A DNA stretch of 64,000 nt from Flavobacterium sp. (GTDB lineage Bacteria; Bacteroidota; Bacteroidia; Flavobacteriales; Flavobacteriaceae), in assembly GCA_023251135.1 (NCBI GenBank), contig JAHEZJ010000023.1, forward strand, positions 44,720 to 108,719. Reading direction: 5' to 3'. This document shows positions 1 through 8,204 of the stretch, piece by piece (the stretch's first letter is position 1; every line of letters begins with the position of its first letter). Below the pieces are notes generated by a model. The model ran no database searches and was not told the origin of the DNA. It saw only the letters and a list, made by a program, of their open reading frames with translations. Made by a program: the position numbers and the translations under genes.

Positions 1-554
1 GGTTTGAATTGGAATGGTCGGGCATGACCCGTGAAGAAATTCTGTCCGGAAATCAGACTATTTACATTTTTGCGTTGTGTATACTCTTTGTCTATTTGCT
101 ACTTGCCGCTCAATATGAAAGTTTACTGCTTCCCTTTCCGGTGCTTTTAAGTCTGCCAGTAGGTGTTTTTGGTTCGTATCTCGCCTTGTTAATGGTTGGA
201 CTGGACAATAACATTTATGCTCAGGTGGCACTCGTCATGCTTATCGGGTTACTCGCCAAAAATGCCATTCTGATTGTAGAGTTTGCGATGGCCCAAAACA
301 AAATAGGCCGCGATATTACCGAGGCTGCGATCGAAGGTGCCCGATTACGTTTCAGACCCATTTTAATGACCTCTTTCGCTTTTATTTCAGGCTTAATTCC
401 TTTATGTATTGCCTCGGGTGCCGGTGCCATTGGTAACCGTTCGATAGGTACTGCCGCCGCCGGAGGAATGCTTATAGGAACAGTCTTCGGACTTGTAATC
501 ATTCCGGGACTTTATATCCTGTTTGCCAAATTTGAAAAAGCATTAAAAAAATAA
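1..554 (+). CDS. RND multidrug efflux permease, C-terminal fragment (cut by window edge)
   Basis: This is the last ~184 codons of an inner-membrane RND (AcrB/MexB, HAE1) proton antiporter; the frame is open to base 3, so the gene continues upstream of the window. Several hydrophobic transmembrane segments are visible, and the motif LIGLLAKNAILIVEFA followed by EGARLRFRPILMTS is the conserved signature of the second half of the HAE1 permeases. The protein ends in a short basic tail (KFEKALKK). The TolC-like gene starts 6 bp downstream, so the two are clearly co-transcribed; an adaptor (MFP) gene is expected upstream of the permease. Substrate cannot be told from this fragment. Confidence 0.93.
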   Translation, partial: FELEWSGMTREEILSGNQTIYIFALCILFVYLLLAAQYESLLLPFPVLLSLPVGVFGSYLALLMVGLDNNIYAQVALVMLIGLLAKNAILIVEFAMAQNKIGRDITEAAIEGARLRFRPILMTSFAFISGLIPLCIASGAGAIGNRSIGTAAAGGMLIGTVFGLVIIPGLYILFAKFEKALKK

Positions 555-560
555 TATATA

Positions 561-2060
561 ATGAAAAATACACTAAATCAATATAAAATAGCGCTTCATC
601 TCAACTATAAGTTTAAGATGTTCTCGTTCTTATTGGCAACTGGAACGCTGCTGCTGACTGCCTGTTCTGCTCCAAAAGTAAACGACAATCTGGCTGCTAA
701 ACCCTTGCCGAAGAATTTTGATGTGACCTCAAAAAAAGCTGCTGACAGCGGAACACCTTTTGTTCCGCTGCAAACAGCTACTTATTTTAAAGATGAAAAA
801 TTAGAGAAATTATTAGATAAAGCTGTCGCTCAGAATCCGGATTATTTAGTCATGGAGCAACGCATTTTAATCGCCAACTCTCATTTAAAAGTAGCCAAAC
901 TTGCTTTACTGCCTTCTTTTGATCTTCAGGCAGATGCTTCCGGAACACGTTACGGAAAGTATACTATGGAAGGTGTTGGAAACTTTGATACCAATTTGTC
1001 TCAAAACATATCCGAAAGACAACGAATTGCAACGGGCGCTACTCCTAACTTATTTTTAGGTGGAAAAGTGTCCTGGGAAGCCGATATATGGGGTAAACTA
1101 AGCAACCGGAAAAAAGCGGCACGTCAAAGATACTTTGCTTCACAACAGGGAATGCGATTACTGAAAACCAAACTCCTAAGCGATATAGCTGAGCTTTATT
1201 ACGAGCTGGTAGCCTTAGACAAACAGGCGGTAATTTACAAGAGAAACTTAGATACACAGCAGCATGCATTGGATATTATTTCGGCACAGCGATCTGTTGG
1301 AAAAGCGACAGAACTTGCGGTACAGCAGTTTAACGCACAAAACAATAATATACTCGCAGAAGCAGAACAGCTCAATCTTAAAATTAATCAAACCGAAAAG
1401 GCACTGCTTACCCTACTGGGAGAATACGGAGGAAAAGTCGAAAGAAGTACTGAGTTTTTATCCGGTCATCTTAAAGTTTTAAATCAAAAAATTAGTGTAG
1501 ACTCTATCATTCACCAAAGACCTGATGTTTCTGAAGCTTACTTTGAATTAATGGCCACAAATGCTGACGCAAAATCTGCACGTGCTGCCTTTTTTCCCAC
1601 CTTAAACTTAGGCGGATATGTGGGTATGAACTCTTTTTCGTTTTCTACTTTTTTTGACAGCGGTTCGTTTGCCTGGCAATTGCTTGGCGGAATCACTGCT
1701 CCGGTATTCAACAAAGGACAAATCAAACAGGAGTTTTTTACGGCCAACCGAAGACAGGAAATTTCTTTTTTGCAGTATCAAAACACCATTACAACAGCCT
1801 ATAATGAGTTAAGTGCTTTGCTGCACCGAACCGAAGCTTTTGAAGATGTGTTGAAGTACAAATCCAAAGAAATTGAACATCTGCAGATTGCGGTCAATGT
1901 TTCAAATGATTTATACCTTAACGGATATGCCAATTATCTCGAAATCATCAGTGCCCAAAAAAACAAACTACAGGCCGAACTCGATTTTGTTGATATTCAG
2001 TTGAAAAATGCAAACGCACAGATTTTGCTTTATAAAGCTTTGGGTGGAGGAATGGAGTAA
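561..2060 (+). CDS. TolC/OprM-family outer-membrane efflux lipoprotein
   Basis: The outer-membrane channel subunit of the tripartite RND pump whose permease gene ends 6 bp upstream. The 499-residue product has a lipoprotein signal (LLLTAC, Cys about residue 35) and two repeats of the OEP family of helical hairpins, each about 190 residues, typical of the NodT/OprM subfamily. The region around SWEADIWGKLSNRKKAARQ is the usual family motif, as is the second-repeat motif near RPDVSEAYFELMATNADAKSARAAFFPTL. The annotated start gives a 19-residue n-region before the hydrophobic core; the internal ATG at 618 (MFSFLLATG) would give a more normal signal peptide. A strong terminator follows at 2131. 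Confidence 0.93.
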   Translation: MKNTLNQYKIALHLNYKFKMFSFLLATGTLLLTACSAPKVNDNLAAKPLPKNFDVTSKKAADSGTPFVPLQTATYFKDEKLEKLLDKAVAQNPDYLVMEQRILIANSHLKVAKLALLPSFDLQADASGTRYGKYTMEGVGNFDTNLSQNISERQRIATGATPNLFLGGKVSWEADIWGKLSNRKKAARQRYFASQQGMRLLKTKLLSDIAELYYELVALDKQAVIYKRNLDTQQHALDIISAQRSVGKATELAVQQFNAQNNNILAEAEQLNLKINQTEKALLTLLGEYGGKVERSTEFLSGHLKVLNQKISVDSIIHQRPDVSEAYFELMATNADAKSARAAFFPTLNLGGYVGMNSFSFSTFFDSGSFAWQLLGGITAPVFNKGQIKQEFFTANRRQEISFLQYQNTITTAYNELSALLHRTEAFEDVLKYKSKEIEHLQIAVNVSNDLYLNGYANYLEIISAQKNKLQAELDFVDIQLKNANAQILLYKALGGGME

Positions 2061-2130
2061 AACTTCGTATTTCAGAGTTTCTGTGAAATGTTAAATGTGA
2101 GATGTGAAACTTGAAATCTGCTTAAACAAA

Positions 2131-2171
2131 GAGCCCCGTTTCTCTACTGAAACGGGGCTCTTGTTTTATTT
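2131..2171. terminator. Bidirectional intrinsic terminator after the efflux operon
   Basis: A perfect 11-bp GC-rich inverted repeat, GAGCCCCGTTT at 2131-2141 and AAACGGGGCTC at 2150-2160, with an 8-nt loop, is followed by a T-rich tract on the plus strand. It also has a T-rich tail on the minus strand, so it can end both the efflux operon and the convergent small gene at 2190. Confidence 0.9.
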
Positions 2172-2189
2172 TATAACTGTTGAAAAACC

Positions 2190-2438
2190 TTATTTGAAAA
2201 ACGATATGGTATCGGTTAGGTTTTCTCTATGGATAAAAGCTGTAATAAACTCCTGAACTTCATTAGTACTTTCAGATGGAGTTTCAAAAGAGTTGATGTG
2301 AAATTCATCATCCTGATCCAGAATATGTATGATTTCTGTGTATCCTTTAGAAATCAAACTTCCTTTAAGTTTAATGATATTCAACTGTTGGCGACCATCT
2401 AATTCCTTGCGAACTTTTAGTTTTATAGCTTTTTCCAT
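2190..2438 (-). CDS. Small conserved-looking hypothetical protein (82 aa)
   Basis: An 82-residue soluble protein I do not recognise. It has a basic N-terminus (MEKAIKLKVRKELDG) with alternating hydrophobic residues that looks like beta strands, then an acidic middle and a helical C-terminus. There is no signal peptide or membrane segment. A TAAATTTG box (minus strand, 2478-2485) sits about 40 bp upstream of the start, matching the Bacteroidota -7 element, and the shared terminator at 2131-2160 lies just downstream, so it looks like a monocistronic real gene. No partner gene suggests a toxin-antitoxin role. Confidence 0.6.
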   Translation of the reverse strand: MEKAIKLKVRKELDGRQQLNIIKLKGSLISKGYTEIIHILDQDDEFHINSFETPSESTNEVQEFITAFIHRENLTDTISFFK

Positions 2439-2477
2439 AGTAGATGTTTTTAAATTGATAAACCTTTAGCCTACTAT

Positions 2478-2485
2478 CAAATTTA
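2478..2485 (-). promoter_or_regulatory. Bacteroidota -7 box for the 82-aa gene
   Basis: TAAATTTG on the minus strand fits the TAnnTTTG consensus of the primary sigma factor of Flavobacteriia. The predicted transcription start near 2471 gives a leader of about 33 nt. No clear -33 TTTG is seen. Confidence 0.5.
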
Positions 2486-2648
2486 ATTATTATTCTTTTG
2501 ACTAGTTGTTAAAAAAATATTCATCTGTCATTATTTATTAACAAACTATAAACAATCGACTAAAAAACTCATCCCTATCTATCACTGAAAATCCAAAAAC
2601 CCTTTCACTGCGGCCTATTGAAGAAACTAAAAACTCGCCAGTTTGGGT

Positions 2649-5600
2649 CTATTTTAATGCTTTAAACAAGATCTCTACCGGATGCTGTGCTTTTCGGCCT
2701 GTACCGTCTGCAATCTGGTGTCTGCAACTGGTTCCCGAAGCAGAGATCAAAGTAGCTTCTTCCTCAAAACGGATTGTTGGAAACAAAACCAACTCTCCTA
2801 TTTGCATCGATAATTCATAGTGTTCTTTTTCATATCCGAAAGATCCCGCCATACCACAACAGCCACTCGGAATGTTCAATACCGTATAATTCTCGGGTAA
2901 GCTTAATATTTTTTTGAGCGGTACCAATGAGGATAAGGCTTTCTGAAAACAATGCCCATGCATACGCACACGCTCCGACTTCGCTGTAAAGCTATCTGAC
3001 AAAATTCTTCCTTCTTCGAGTTCTTTGGCTAAAAATTCCTCAATCAAAAAAGTTCTTGCTGCGAATGTTTTTGCTTTTGTTTTTAATTCCCCACGGCACA
3101 AATCAGGATATTCGTCACGAAAAGTTAATATCGCCGACGGTTCTATTCCGATCAGAATACCATTTTCAGGAATCGCCAATTCAAAGTTTCTGATGTTCTG
3201 TTCGGCAATTTCACGCGCTTCTTTTAACATTCCTTTCGAAAGATAGGTTCTCCCGCTGATCCCTATATTGGGTATCCCAACCTCATATCCTAAACGATTC
3301 AATAACTGAACAGCCGTCTGCCCTATTTCAACATCATAAAAATTCAAAAATTCATCATTGTACAGGTAGACTTTACCATTTACAAAATCTCCTTTCTGGC
3401 TGTACGCTTTCATCCATTTGGCGAAAGTAATTTTATGCATGAGAGGGAGTTTTCGTTCTGTAGCAAAACCCGTTGCTCTTTTAATCACATTTCCAAAAGC
3501 TCCTTTGGCCGATAAGTTGTATGCCCAAGGCATCGCTGCAAACCATTGGTTAATTCTAGGCGTATTTCCGATAAGTCTGGAACGGAACTTTACTCCGTTT
3601 TTATCGTGATATTGCTGTAAGGTTTCGGCTTTTAGTTTTGCCATGTCAACATTTGAAGGACATTCTGATTTACATCCTTTACAGCTTAAGCACAAATCGA
3701 GTACTTCCAAAAGGTTATCGTCATCAAACTTATTTGCTTTTGTTGAGTTGCTTATGGTTTCTCTCAGCATATTTGCTCTCGCACGTGTGGTATGTTTTTC
3801 ATCCCTCGTGGCCATATAACTCGGACACATGGTACCCCCGCTTTTTTCAGTTTTTCTACAATCTCCCGATCCGTTGCACATCTCGGCTGCACGTAAAATT
3901 CCGTTATGCTCCGAGAAATCAAAATAGGTTTCCGGCATTGGAGTGTCCTGCCCGGGAGTGTACCTCAAACTGGTATCCATTGGTGGTGTATTCACAATTT
4001 TCCCGGGATTAAAAACGCCCCACGGGTCCCAAACTTGTTTAATTTGGAGAAACAATTGGTAAATTTCCTCCCCTAACATCAACGGAATAAATTCGCCCCT
4101 AAGCCTTCCATCACCATGCTCACCGCTTAAGGAACCTTTGTATTTTTTTACTAGATGGGCAATATCAGTTGCAATGGTCCTGAAAATGGCAGTCCCTTCT
4201 TTGGTTTTTAAATCAATAATCGGACGCAGGTGCAATTCGCCAGTTGCCGCATGTGCATAATGTACGCAGTTTAGATTTCGCTCTTTTAGAATCGCATTAA
4301 ATTCTTCGATAAAGTCCGGTAAATCGTTTACATCTACTGCCGTATCTTCAATTACCGCAACAGCCTTGGCATCACCGGGAATGTTAGACAATAAGCCCAA
4401 TCCCGCTTTTCGCAAGGCCCAGACTTTATTGGTATCCTCTCCATAAACCACAGGAAAATGATAACCCAAATTTTTAGAACGCATCAGGGATTCCATTTCT
4501 TTGGCAATACTGTCGATTTCTTCGGGAGTATCCCTTAAAAACTCGACTGCTAAAATGGCCTGAGGATCTCCTTTTACAAAAAAACGATTCTTACTTTGTT
4601 CAATATTTTCTTTTGTACATTCCAGAATATAATGGTCGATTAACTCTACACTATCAGGGTTGAATTTTAAAGCTTCGATATTGGCTTTAAGAGATTCATT
4701 AATGCTTTCAAAATGCACACAAACCAACGCCGAATAAGGTTTTAATGCCTCAACCAGATTCAGTTTTATAGCTGTCGAAAAGAATAAAGTTCCCTCTGAT
4801 CCTGCAATTAATTTACAGAAATTAAATTTCTCTTCTGAATTTGTAAACGGCATTGTATCTGCCAATAAATCCAAAGCATAACCGGTGTTTCTTCTTGGAA
4901 TGGATTTTTTAGGAAAATTATCTTCAAACAAAATTCGGTTTGATGCTACCGACAAGATTTCTTTTGCCTGAACATAAACGGCCTGTTCCAAAGGGCTTAC
5001 TACATTAATTCCGTTGCACTTATCTTCAAATTCCGAATTCGTCAAGGCGCCAAAAGTAACTTCATGACCATCGGCCAAAAAACCTTTGATTTCGAGTAAA
5101 TGTTCGCGTGTTGATCCGTAAATAACCGATCTTGCACCGCAGGCATTGTTTCCTACCATCCCGCCAATCATACAGCGATTGCTGGTAGAAGTTTCGGGTC
5201 CGAAAAACAGCTTGTACGGCTTCAAATAAAGATTGAGCTCATCGCGGATAACACCCGGTTCTACCCAGGCGGTCTTCCCCTCCTGATCAACCGATATAAT
5301 TTTGGTAAATTCCTGCGAAATGTCGACAATAATTCCGTTACCCACAACCTGTCCTGCAAGTGATGTTCCGGCAGCACGCGGAATTACGCTGCTTTTGTGT
5401 TCTCTCGCAAAAGCAATGATTTTCTGAATATCTTCCTTCGTTTTTGGAATCGCAACTGCCAGAGGCATTTCTTTATAAGCGCTGGCATCAGTCGCATAAA
5501 GCAAGCGCATGGTATGATCGTAGAATAATTTACCTTCTAATTGTTTTTCTAAACTTTCAAGAGGAACAGTCCCTTTAGAAAGGATATTATTGTGATTCAT
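2649..5600 (-). CDS. FAD-binding and Fe-S oxidoreductase, YdiJ-like, probable D-2-hydroxyglutarate dehydrogenase
   Basis: A 983-residue fusion of a GlcD-type FAD domain with a GlpC/HdrD-type iron-sulfur domain, similar in length and layout to E. coli YdiJ (about 1018 aa). The N-terminus carries the FAD_binding_4 signatures IPRAAGTSLAGQ and MIGGMVGNNACGARS; HGDGRLRGEFIP is the FAD-oxidase C motif. Cysteine clusters for two 4Fe-4S centres lie near residues 571-590 (CNGSGDC...CPSY) and 638-650 (CLSCKGCKSECP), followed by a cysteine-rich CCG motif near 913 (CCGMAGSFG). YdiJ homologues oxidise D-2-hydroxyglutarate to 2-oxoglutarate and act last in the 2-oxoadipate branch of lysine breakdown. The DUF1338 gene that would make that substrate is at the other end of this locus. 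D-lactate or glycolate are possible alternative substrates. Confidence 0.85.
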   Translation of the reverse strand: MNHNNILSKGTVPLESLEKQLEGKLFYDHTMRLLYATDASAYKEMPLAVAIPKTKEDIQKIIAFAREHKSSVIPRAAGTSLAGQVVGNGIIVDISQEFTKIISVDQEGKTAWVEPGVIRDELNLYLKPYKLFFGPETSTSNRCMIGGMVGNNACGARSVIYGSTREHLLEIKGFLADGHEVTFGALTNSEFEDKCNGINVVSPLEQAVYVQAKEILSVASNRILFEDNFPKKSIPRRNTGYALDLLADTMPFTNSEEKFNFCKLIAGSEGTLFFSTAIKLNLVEALKPYSALVCVHFESINESLKANIEALKFNPDSVELIDHYILECTKENIEQSKNRFFVKGDPQAILAVEFLRDTPEEIDSIAKEMESLMRSKNLGYHFPVVYGEDTNKVWALRKAGLGLLSNIPGDAKAVAVIEDTAVDVNDLPDFIEEFNAILKERNLNCVHYAHAATGELHLRPIIDLKTKEGTAIFRTIATDIAHLVKKYKGSLSGEHGDGRLRGEFIPLMLGEEIYQLFLQIKQVWDPWGVFNPGKIVNTPPMDTSLRYTPGQDTPMPETYFDFSEHNGILRAAEMCNGSGDCRKTEKSGGTMCPSYMATRDEKHTTRARANMLRETISNSTKANKFDDDNLLEVLDLCLSCKGCKSECPSNVDMAKLKAETLQQYHDKNGVKFRSRLIGNTPRINQWFAAMPWAYNLSAKGAFGNVIKRATGFATERKLPLMHKITFAKWMKAYSQKGDFVNGKVYLYNDEFLNFYDVEIGQTAVQLLNRLGYEVGIPNIGISGRTYLSKGMLKEAREIAEQNIRNFELAIPENGILIGIEPSAILTFRDEYPDLCRGELKTKAKTFAARTFLIEEFLAKELEEGRILSDSFTAKSERVRMHGHCFQKALSSLVPLKKILSLPENYTVLNIPSGCCGMAGSFGYEKEHYELSMQIGELVLFPTIRFEEEATLISASGTSCRHQIADGTGRKAQHPVEILFKALK

Positions 5601-5624
5601 TTTAATACTTTAAATTAAGTAAGA

Positions 5625-5753
5625 TGTCATTTCGACCAAAGGAGACTCGAGCGATAGCGAACAGGCGAAGCAAATCACAAGCGGGATTCCATGCAGCATG
5701 GAAACTTCTTTGTCGAGTTTCTTGTGTGATTTCTCTCTTCGGTCGAAATGACA
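5625..5753. repeat. Palindromic interspersed repeat with 13-bp terminal inverted repeats
   Basis: Ends TGTCATTTCGACC (5625-5637) and GGTCGAAATGACA (5741-5753) are perfect 13-bp inverted repeats. Inside are nested pairs: AAATCACAAG against CTTGTGTGATTT, and the short hairpin TTCCATGcagCATGGAA. The whole ~129 bp can fold into one branched hairpin. The GTCATTTCGACC motif is, from memory, widely scattered in Flavobacterium intergenic regions. It has no coding capacity worth keeping and separates the FAD dehydrogenase from the kinase/aminotransferase gene. MITE- or REP-like; no transposase is present. Confidence 0.75.
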
Positions 5754-5791
5754 ACATTGTGTTTAAACTTCGGGGTTATGTTAAACGTTTT

Positions 5792-8089
5792 TTACAATTC
5801 GCTCAAAGCGATATCTAAGAATTTCACCATTTCATCAGCATTCTGTTTGTTGAATGTCATGGGTGGCTTTATTTTTAAAACATTGTGTAAAGGTCCGTCG
5901 GTACTTAATAAATACCCCTGAGCTTTCATTTTTTCTACTACAATATCAATTTCAGGAACAGCGGGTTCCATCGTGATTTTATCTTTTACCATTTCGGCAC
6001 CAATAAACAATCCATGTCCGCGCACATCACTAATAATTGGGTATTTGGCCATTAAACCTCTTAACCCATTCATTAAATGATTCCCTGTTTCCAAAGCATG
6101 CTGCTGCATTTCTTCTTCCTGAATCACATCCAGTACCGCCAATCCTGTGGTCATGGATACGGGATTACCGCCAAAAGTGTTGAAATATTCCATACCGTTG
6201 TTGAAAGCATCAGCAATTTCCTCTGTTACAATCACGGCCGCTAACGGGTGCCCGTTACCAATTGGTTTTCCTAAAACAACTATATCCGGAACTACATTTT
6301 GCAATTCAAAGCCCCAAAAATGGTCACCTATTCTTCCAAATCCAACCTGAACTTCGTCGGCAATACAAACTCCTCCGGCAGATCTGACATGGTCATACAC
6401 TGTCTTGAGATAATTTTCCGGTAACGGAATCTGACCTCCAACTCCCAATAAGGTTTCACAAATAAATACGGCCGGAGCCTTGTCTTCTTTTTTTAGTTCG
6501 TCTATAATTCGTTGTACATCGGCTGCATATTTTTCTCCTGCATTGGTATCTCCATATTTATAAGGTCCACGATACAAATCAGGATTGATTGCTTTGTGTA
6601 TCCACGGCATCTGACCAAATCCACCTTTGCTGTCAAATTTATACGGACTCATTTCCATCGCCACAGTAGATGTTCCGTGATAGGCATGATCCAGTACAAT
6701 AATGTCTTTTTGTTTGGTAAAATGACGGCTCATTCGAATCGCCAAATCGTTGGCCTCACTACCCGAATTCACAAAGTAACAAACGCTCAGTTTAGCCGGT
6801 AATGTCGCTGTCAATTTCTCAGCATAAGCTGTTATAGCGTCATTTAAATATCGGGTATTGGTATTTAAAGTAGCAATTTGTTTTTGCATTTTTCGAACGA
6901 CTACGGGATGACAATGCCCTACATGCGAAGGATTATTAACACAATCCACAAAGGTTCTCCCCTTATCATCGTATAGATATTGCAAAGCTCCTTTTACTAT
7001 TTTTAATTTGTCCTGATACCCAATGCTTAGATTACGTCCAATTCTTTTTTTACGAACCTCCAATAAATCGCTATAATCATCGGCAGTAATCAATCCTTCA
7101 AAACCACAGGCTTTTCTAAAAGCATCCTGAGCCTTGATAGGGTTAATTTGAATGAGTTTGAACAACAAATCCCAGGCTGGTTTTTCGGTAATAAAATGGT
7201 GCTCGTTGTTGCTGTCTAATGAGGCATTGTACGCCGATTGTGTTACACTGATGCAAAGTCTTCCGGCAATCAGATAATACAACAAATCAACTTCCTGCTC
7301 TGTTAAGGCATACGATTTATGATATCCTGCTACTAGCAATGCCGCAACTGCCAAAGGATCTTCCTCGTCCAACATGGCATAAGTACAGGCGATAGCCAGA
7401 TTGTTGATTAAAGCGGTATAGACCATATCGCCAAAATCGATTAACCCACTAACACGATTGCCCTGTACCAATACATTATAATCGTTGGCATCGTTATGAA
7501 TGTAGGCATGACGCAGGCGATGCAGCTGTGGTGCAACTTCGGTATCAAATTGCAGCAGAAAATAACCTGCTATACGTCTTTTCTCGTGATTTAATATGTG
7601 TATCAAATTATCACCTGCTTCACTTGCGTGGTTTATGTCCCAGGTATAATTGCGGTGCATGGCAGGATGTGAGAAGTCCTGTAATGCATGATCCATCTTA
7701 CCTAAAAAGCTTCCCAAATCATATTGCAATTCACTTGTTTTGGCTTTCTCATCAACCCAAAAAACACCCTCTAGAAAATTTAAGATTCTGATATAATAGG
7801 TATGGGAATCACTAACAATTTTAGTCAGTTCTTCCCCGTCTTTGTTGATGCTGAAATGTTGAAAACAATCTGAAATACTGCTCTTTTTAAGATGCTGAAT
7901 AATGTTAATCTGCGCTTCTAAAAAAGGAAACGGGTGACTTTCGTTTGATACTTTTAGAATGTACTTTTCATTCTTCTCATTCGATAAAAGAAAGTTCAGT
8001 TCGTCATATCCATTTAATGCTTTTACGGTAACGATTAATCCGTAATGTTCTTTTACTAAATCCTGAATAGCTGCTTCTGAAAAAATCAT
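5792..8089 (-). CDS. Fusion: APH-type kinase + class-III aminotransferase-fold phospho-lyase
   Basis: A 765-residue two-domain enzyme. Residues about 1-320 are an aminoglycoside-phosphotransferase/choline-kinase fold: the Brenner motif is [12 protein letters not shown] (catalytic Asp200) and the metal-binding motif LIDFGD (Asp218). Residues about 345-765 are a fold-type I PLP enzyme of the class-III aminotransferase family: NSGSEAND (441-448), ADEV with Asp578, and the Schiff-base lysine in [12 protein letters not shown] (Lys608). The relatives of this second half with the same fold are the phospho-lyases ETNPPL (phosphoethanolamine) and PHYKPL (5-phosphohydroxylysine). A kinase fused to a phospho-lyase implies that one chain phosphorylates an amino alcohol and then eliminates phosphate and ammonia. 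In this locus hydroxylysine, giving 2-aminoadipate semialdehyde, is the best candidate; ethanolamine is the alternative. Confidence 0.85.
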   Translation of the reverse strand: MIFSEAAIQDLVKEHYGLIVTVKALNGYDELNFLLSNEKNEKYILKVSNESHPFPFLEAQINIIQHLKKSSISDCFQHFSINKDGEELTKIVSDSHTYYIRILNFLEGVFWVDEKAKTSELQYDLGSFLGKMDHALQDFSHPAMHRNYTWDINHASEAGDNLIHILNHEKRRIAGYFLLQFDTEVAPQLHRLRHAYIHNDANDYNVLVQGNRVSGLIDFGDMVYTALINNLAIACTYAMLDEEDPLAVAALLVAGYHKSYALTEQEVDLLYYLIAGRLCISVTQSAYNASLDSNNEHHFITEKPAWDLLFKLIQINPIKAQDAFRKACGFEGLITADDYSDLLEVRKKRIGRNLSIGYQDKLKIVKGALQYLYDDKGRTFVDCVNNPSHVGHCHPVVVRKMQKQIATLNTNTRYLNDAITAYAEKLTATLPAKLSVCYFVNSGSEANDLAIRMSRHFTKQKDIIVLDHAYHGTSTVAMEMSPYKFDSKGGFGQMPWIHKAINPDLYRGPYKYGDTNAGEKYAADVQRIIDELKKEDKAPAVFICETLLGVGGQIPLPENYLKTVYDHVRSAGGVCIADEVQVGFGRIGDHFWGFELQNVVPDIVVLGKPIGNGHPLAAVIVTEEIADAFNNGMEYFNTFGGNPVSMTTGLAVLDVIQEEEMQQHALETGNHLMNGLRGLMAKYPIISDVRGHGLFIGAEMVKDKITMEPAVPEIDIVVEKMKAQGYLLSTDGPLHNVLKIKPPMTFNKQNADEMVKFLDIALSEL

Positions 8090-8124
8090 TGGTACTATAT
8101 TAAATTGTTTTTGTTTATTTTTTT

Positions 8125-8200
8125 TTCGCCACGAATTTCACGAACGAGCACGAATTTTTTTAAATAGCATGCGCATAAAAATTCGTGAATTCGTGGCGAA
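8125..8200. repeat. Palindromic CACGAATTyCACGAA repeat between genes
   Basis: Arms TTCGCCACGAATTTCACGAA (8125-8144) and a 19-nt complementary arm at 8182-8200 differ by one extra T. Together with the loop they form a large hairpin in the 115-bp gap between the GH42 gene and the kinase/phospho-lyase gene. A related element occurs at 51155-51208. It may attenuate read-through within the operon; it lacks a typical U tract on the minus strand. Confidence 0.7.
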
Positions 8201-8204
8201 CTTT

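Noticed and set aside
2190-2438. Toxin-antitoxin component
   Set aside because: Single small gene with its own promoter and terminator and no partner frame adjacent; no toxin or antitoxin motif.
5624-5818. 64-aa open frame between the FAD and kinase genes
   Set aside because: It reads through the GTCATTTCGACC repeat and overlaps the end of the fusion gene on the other strand.
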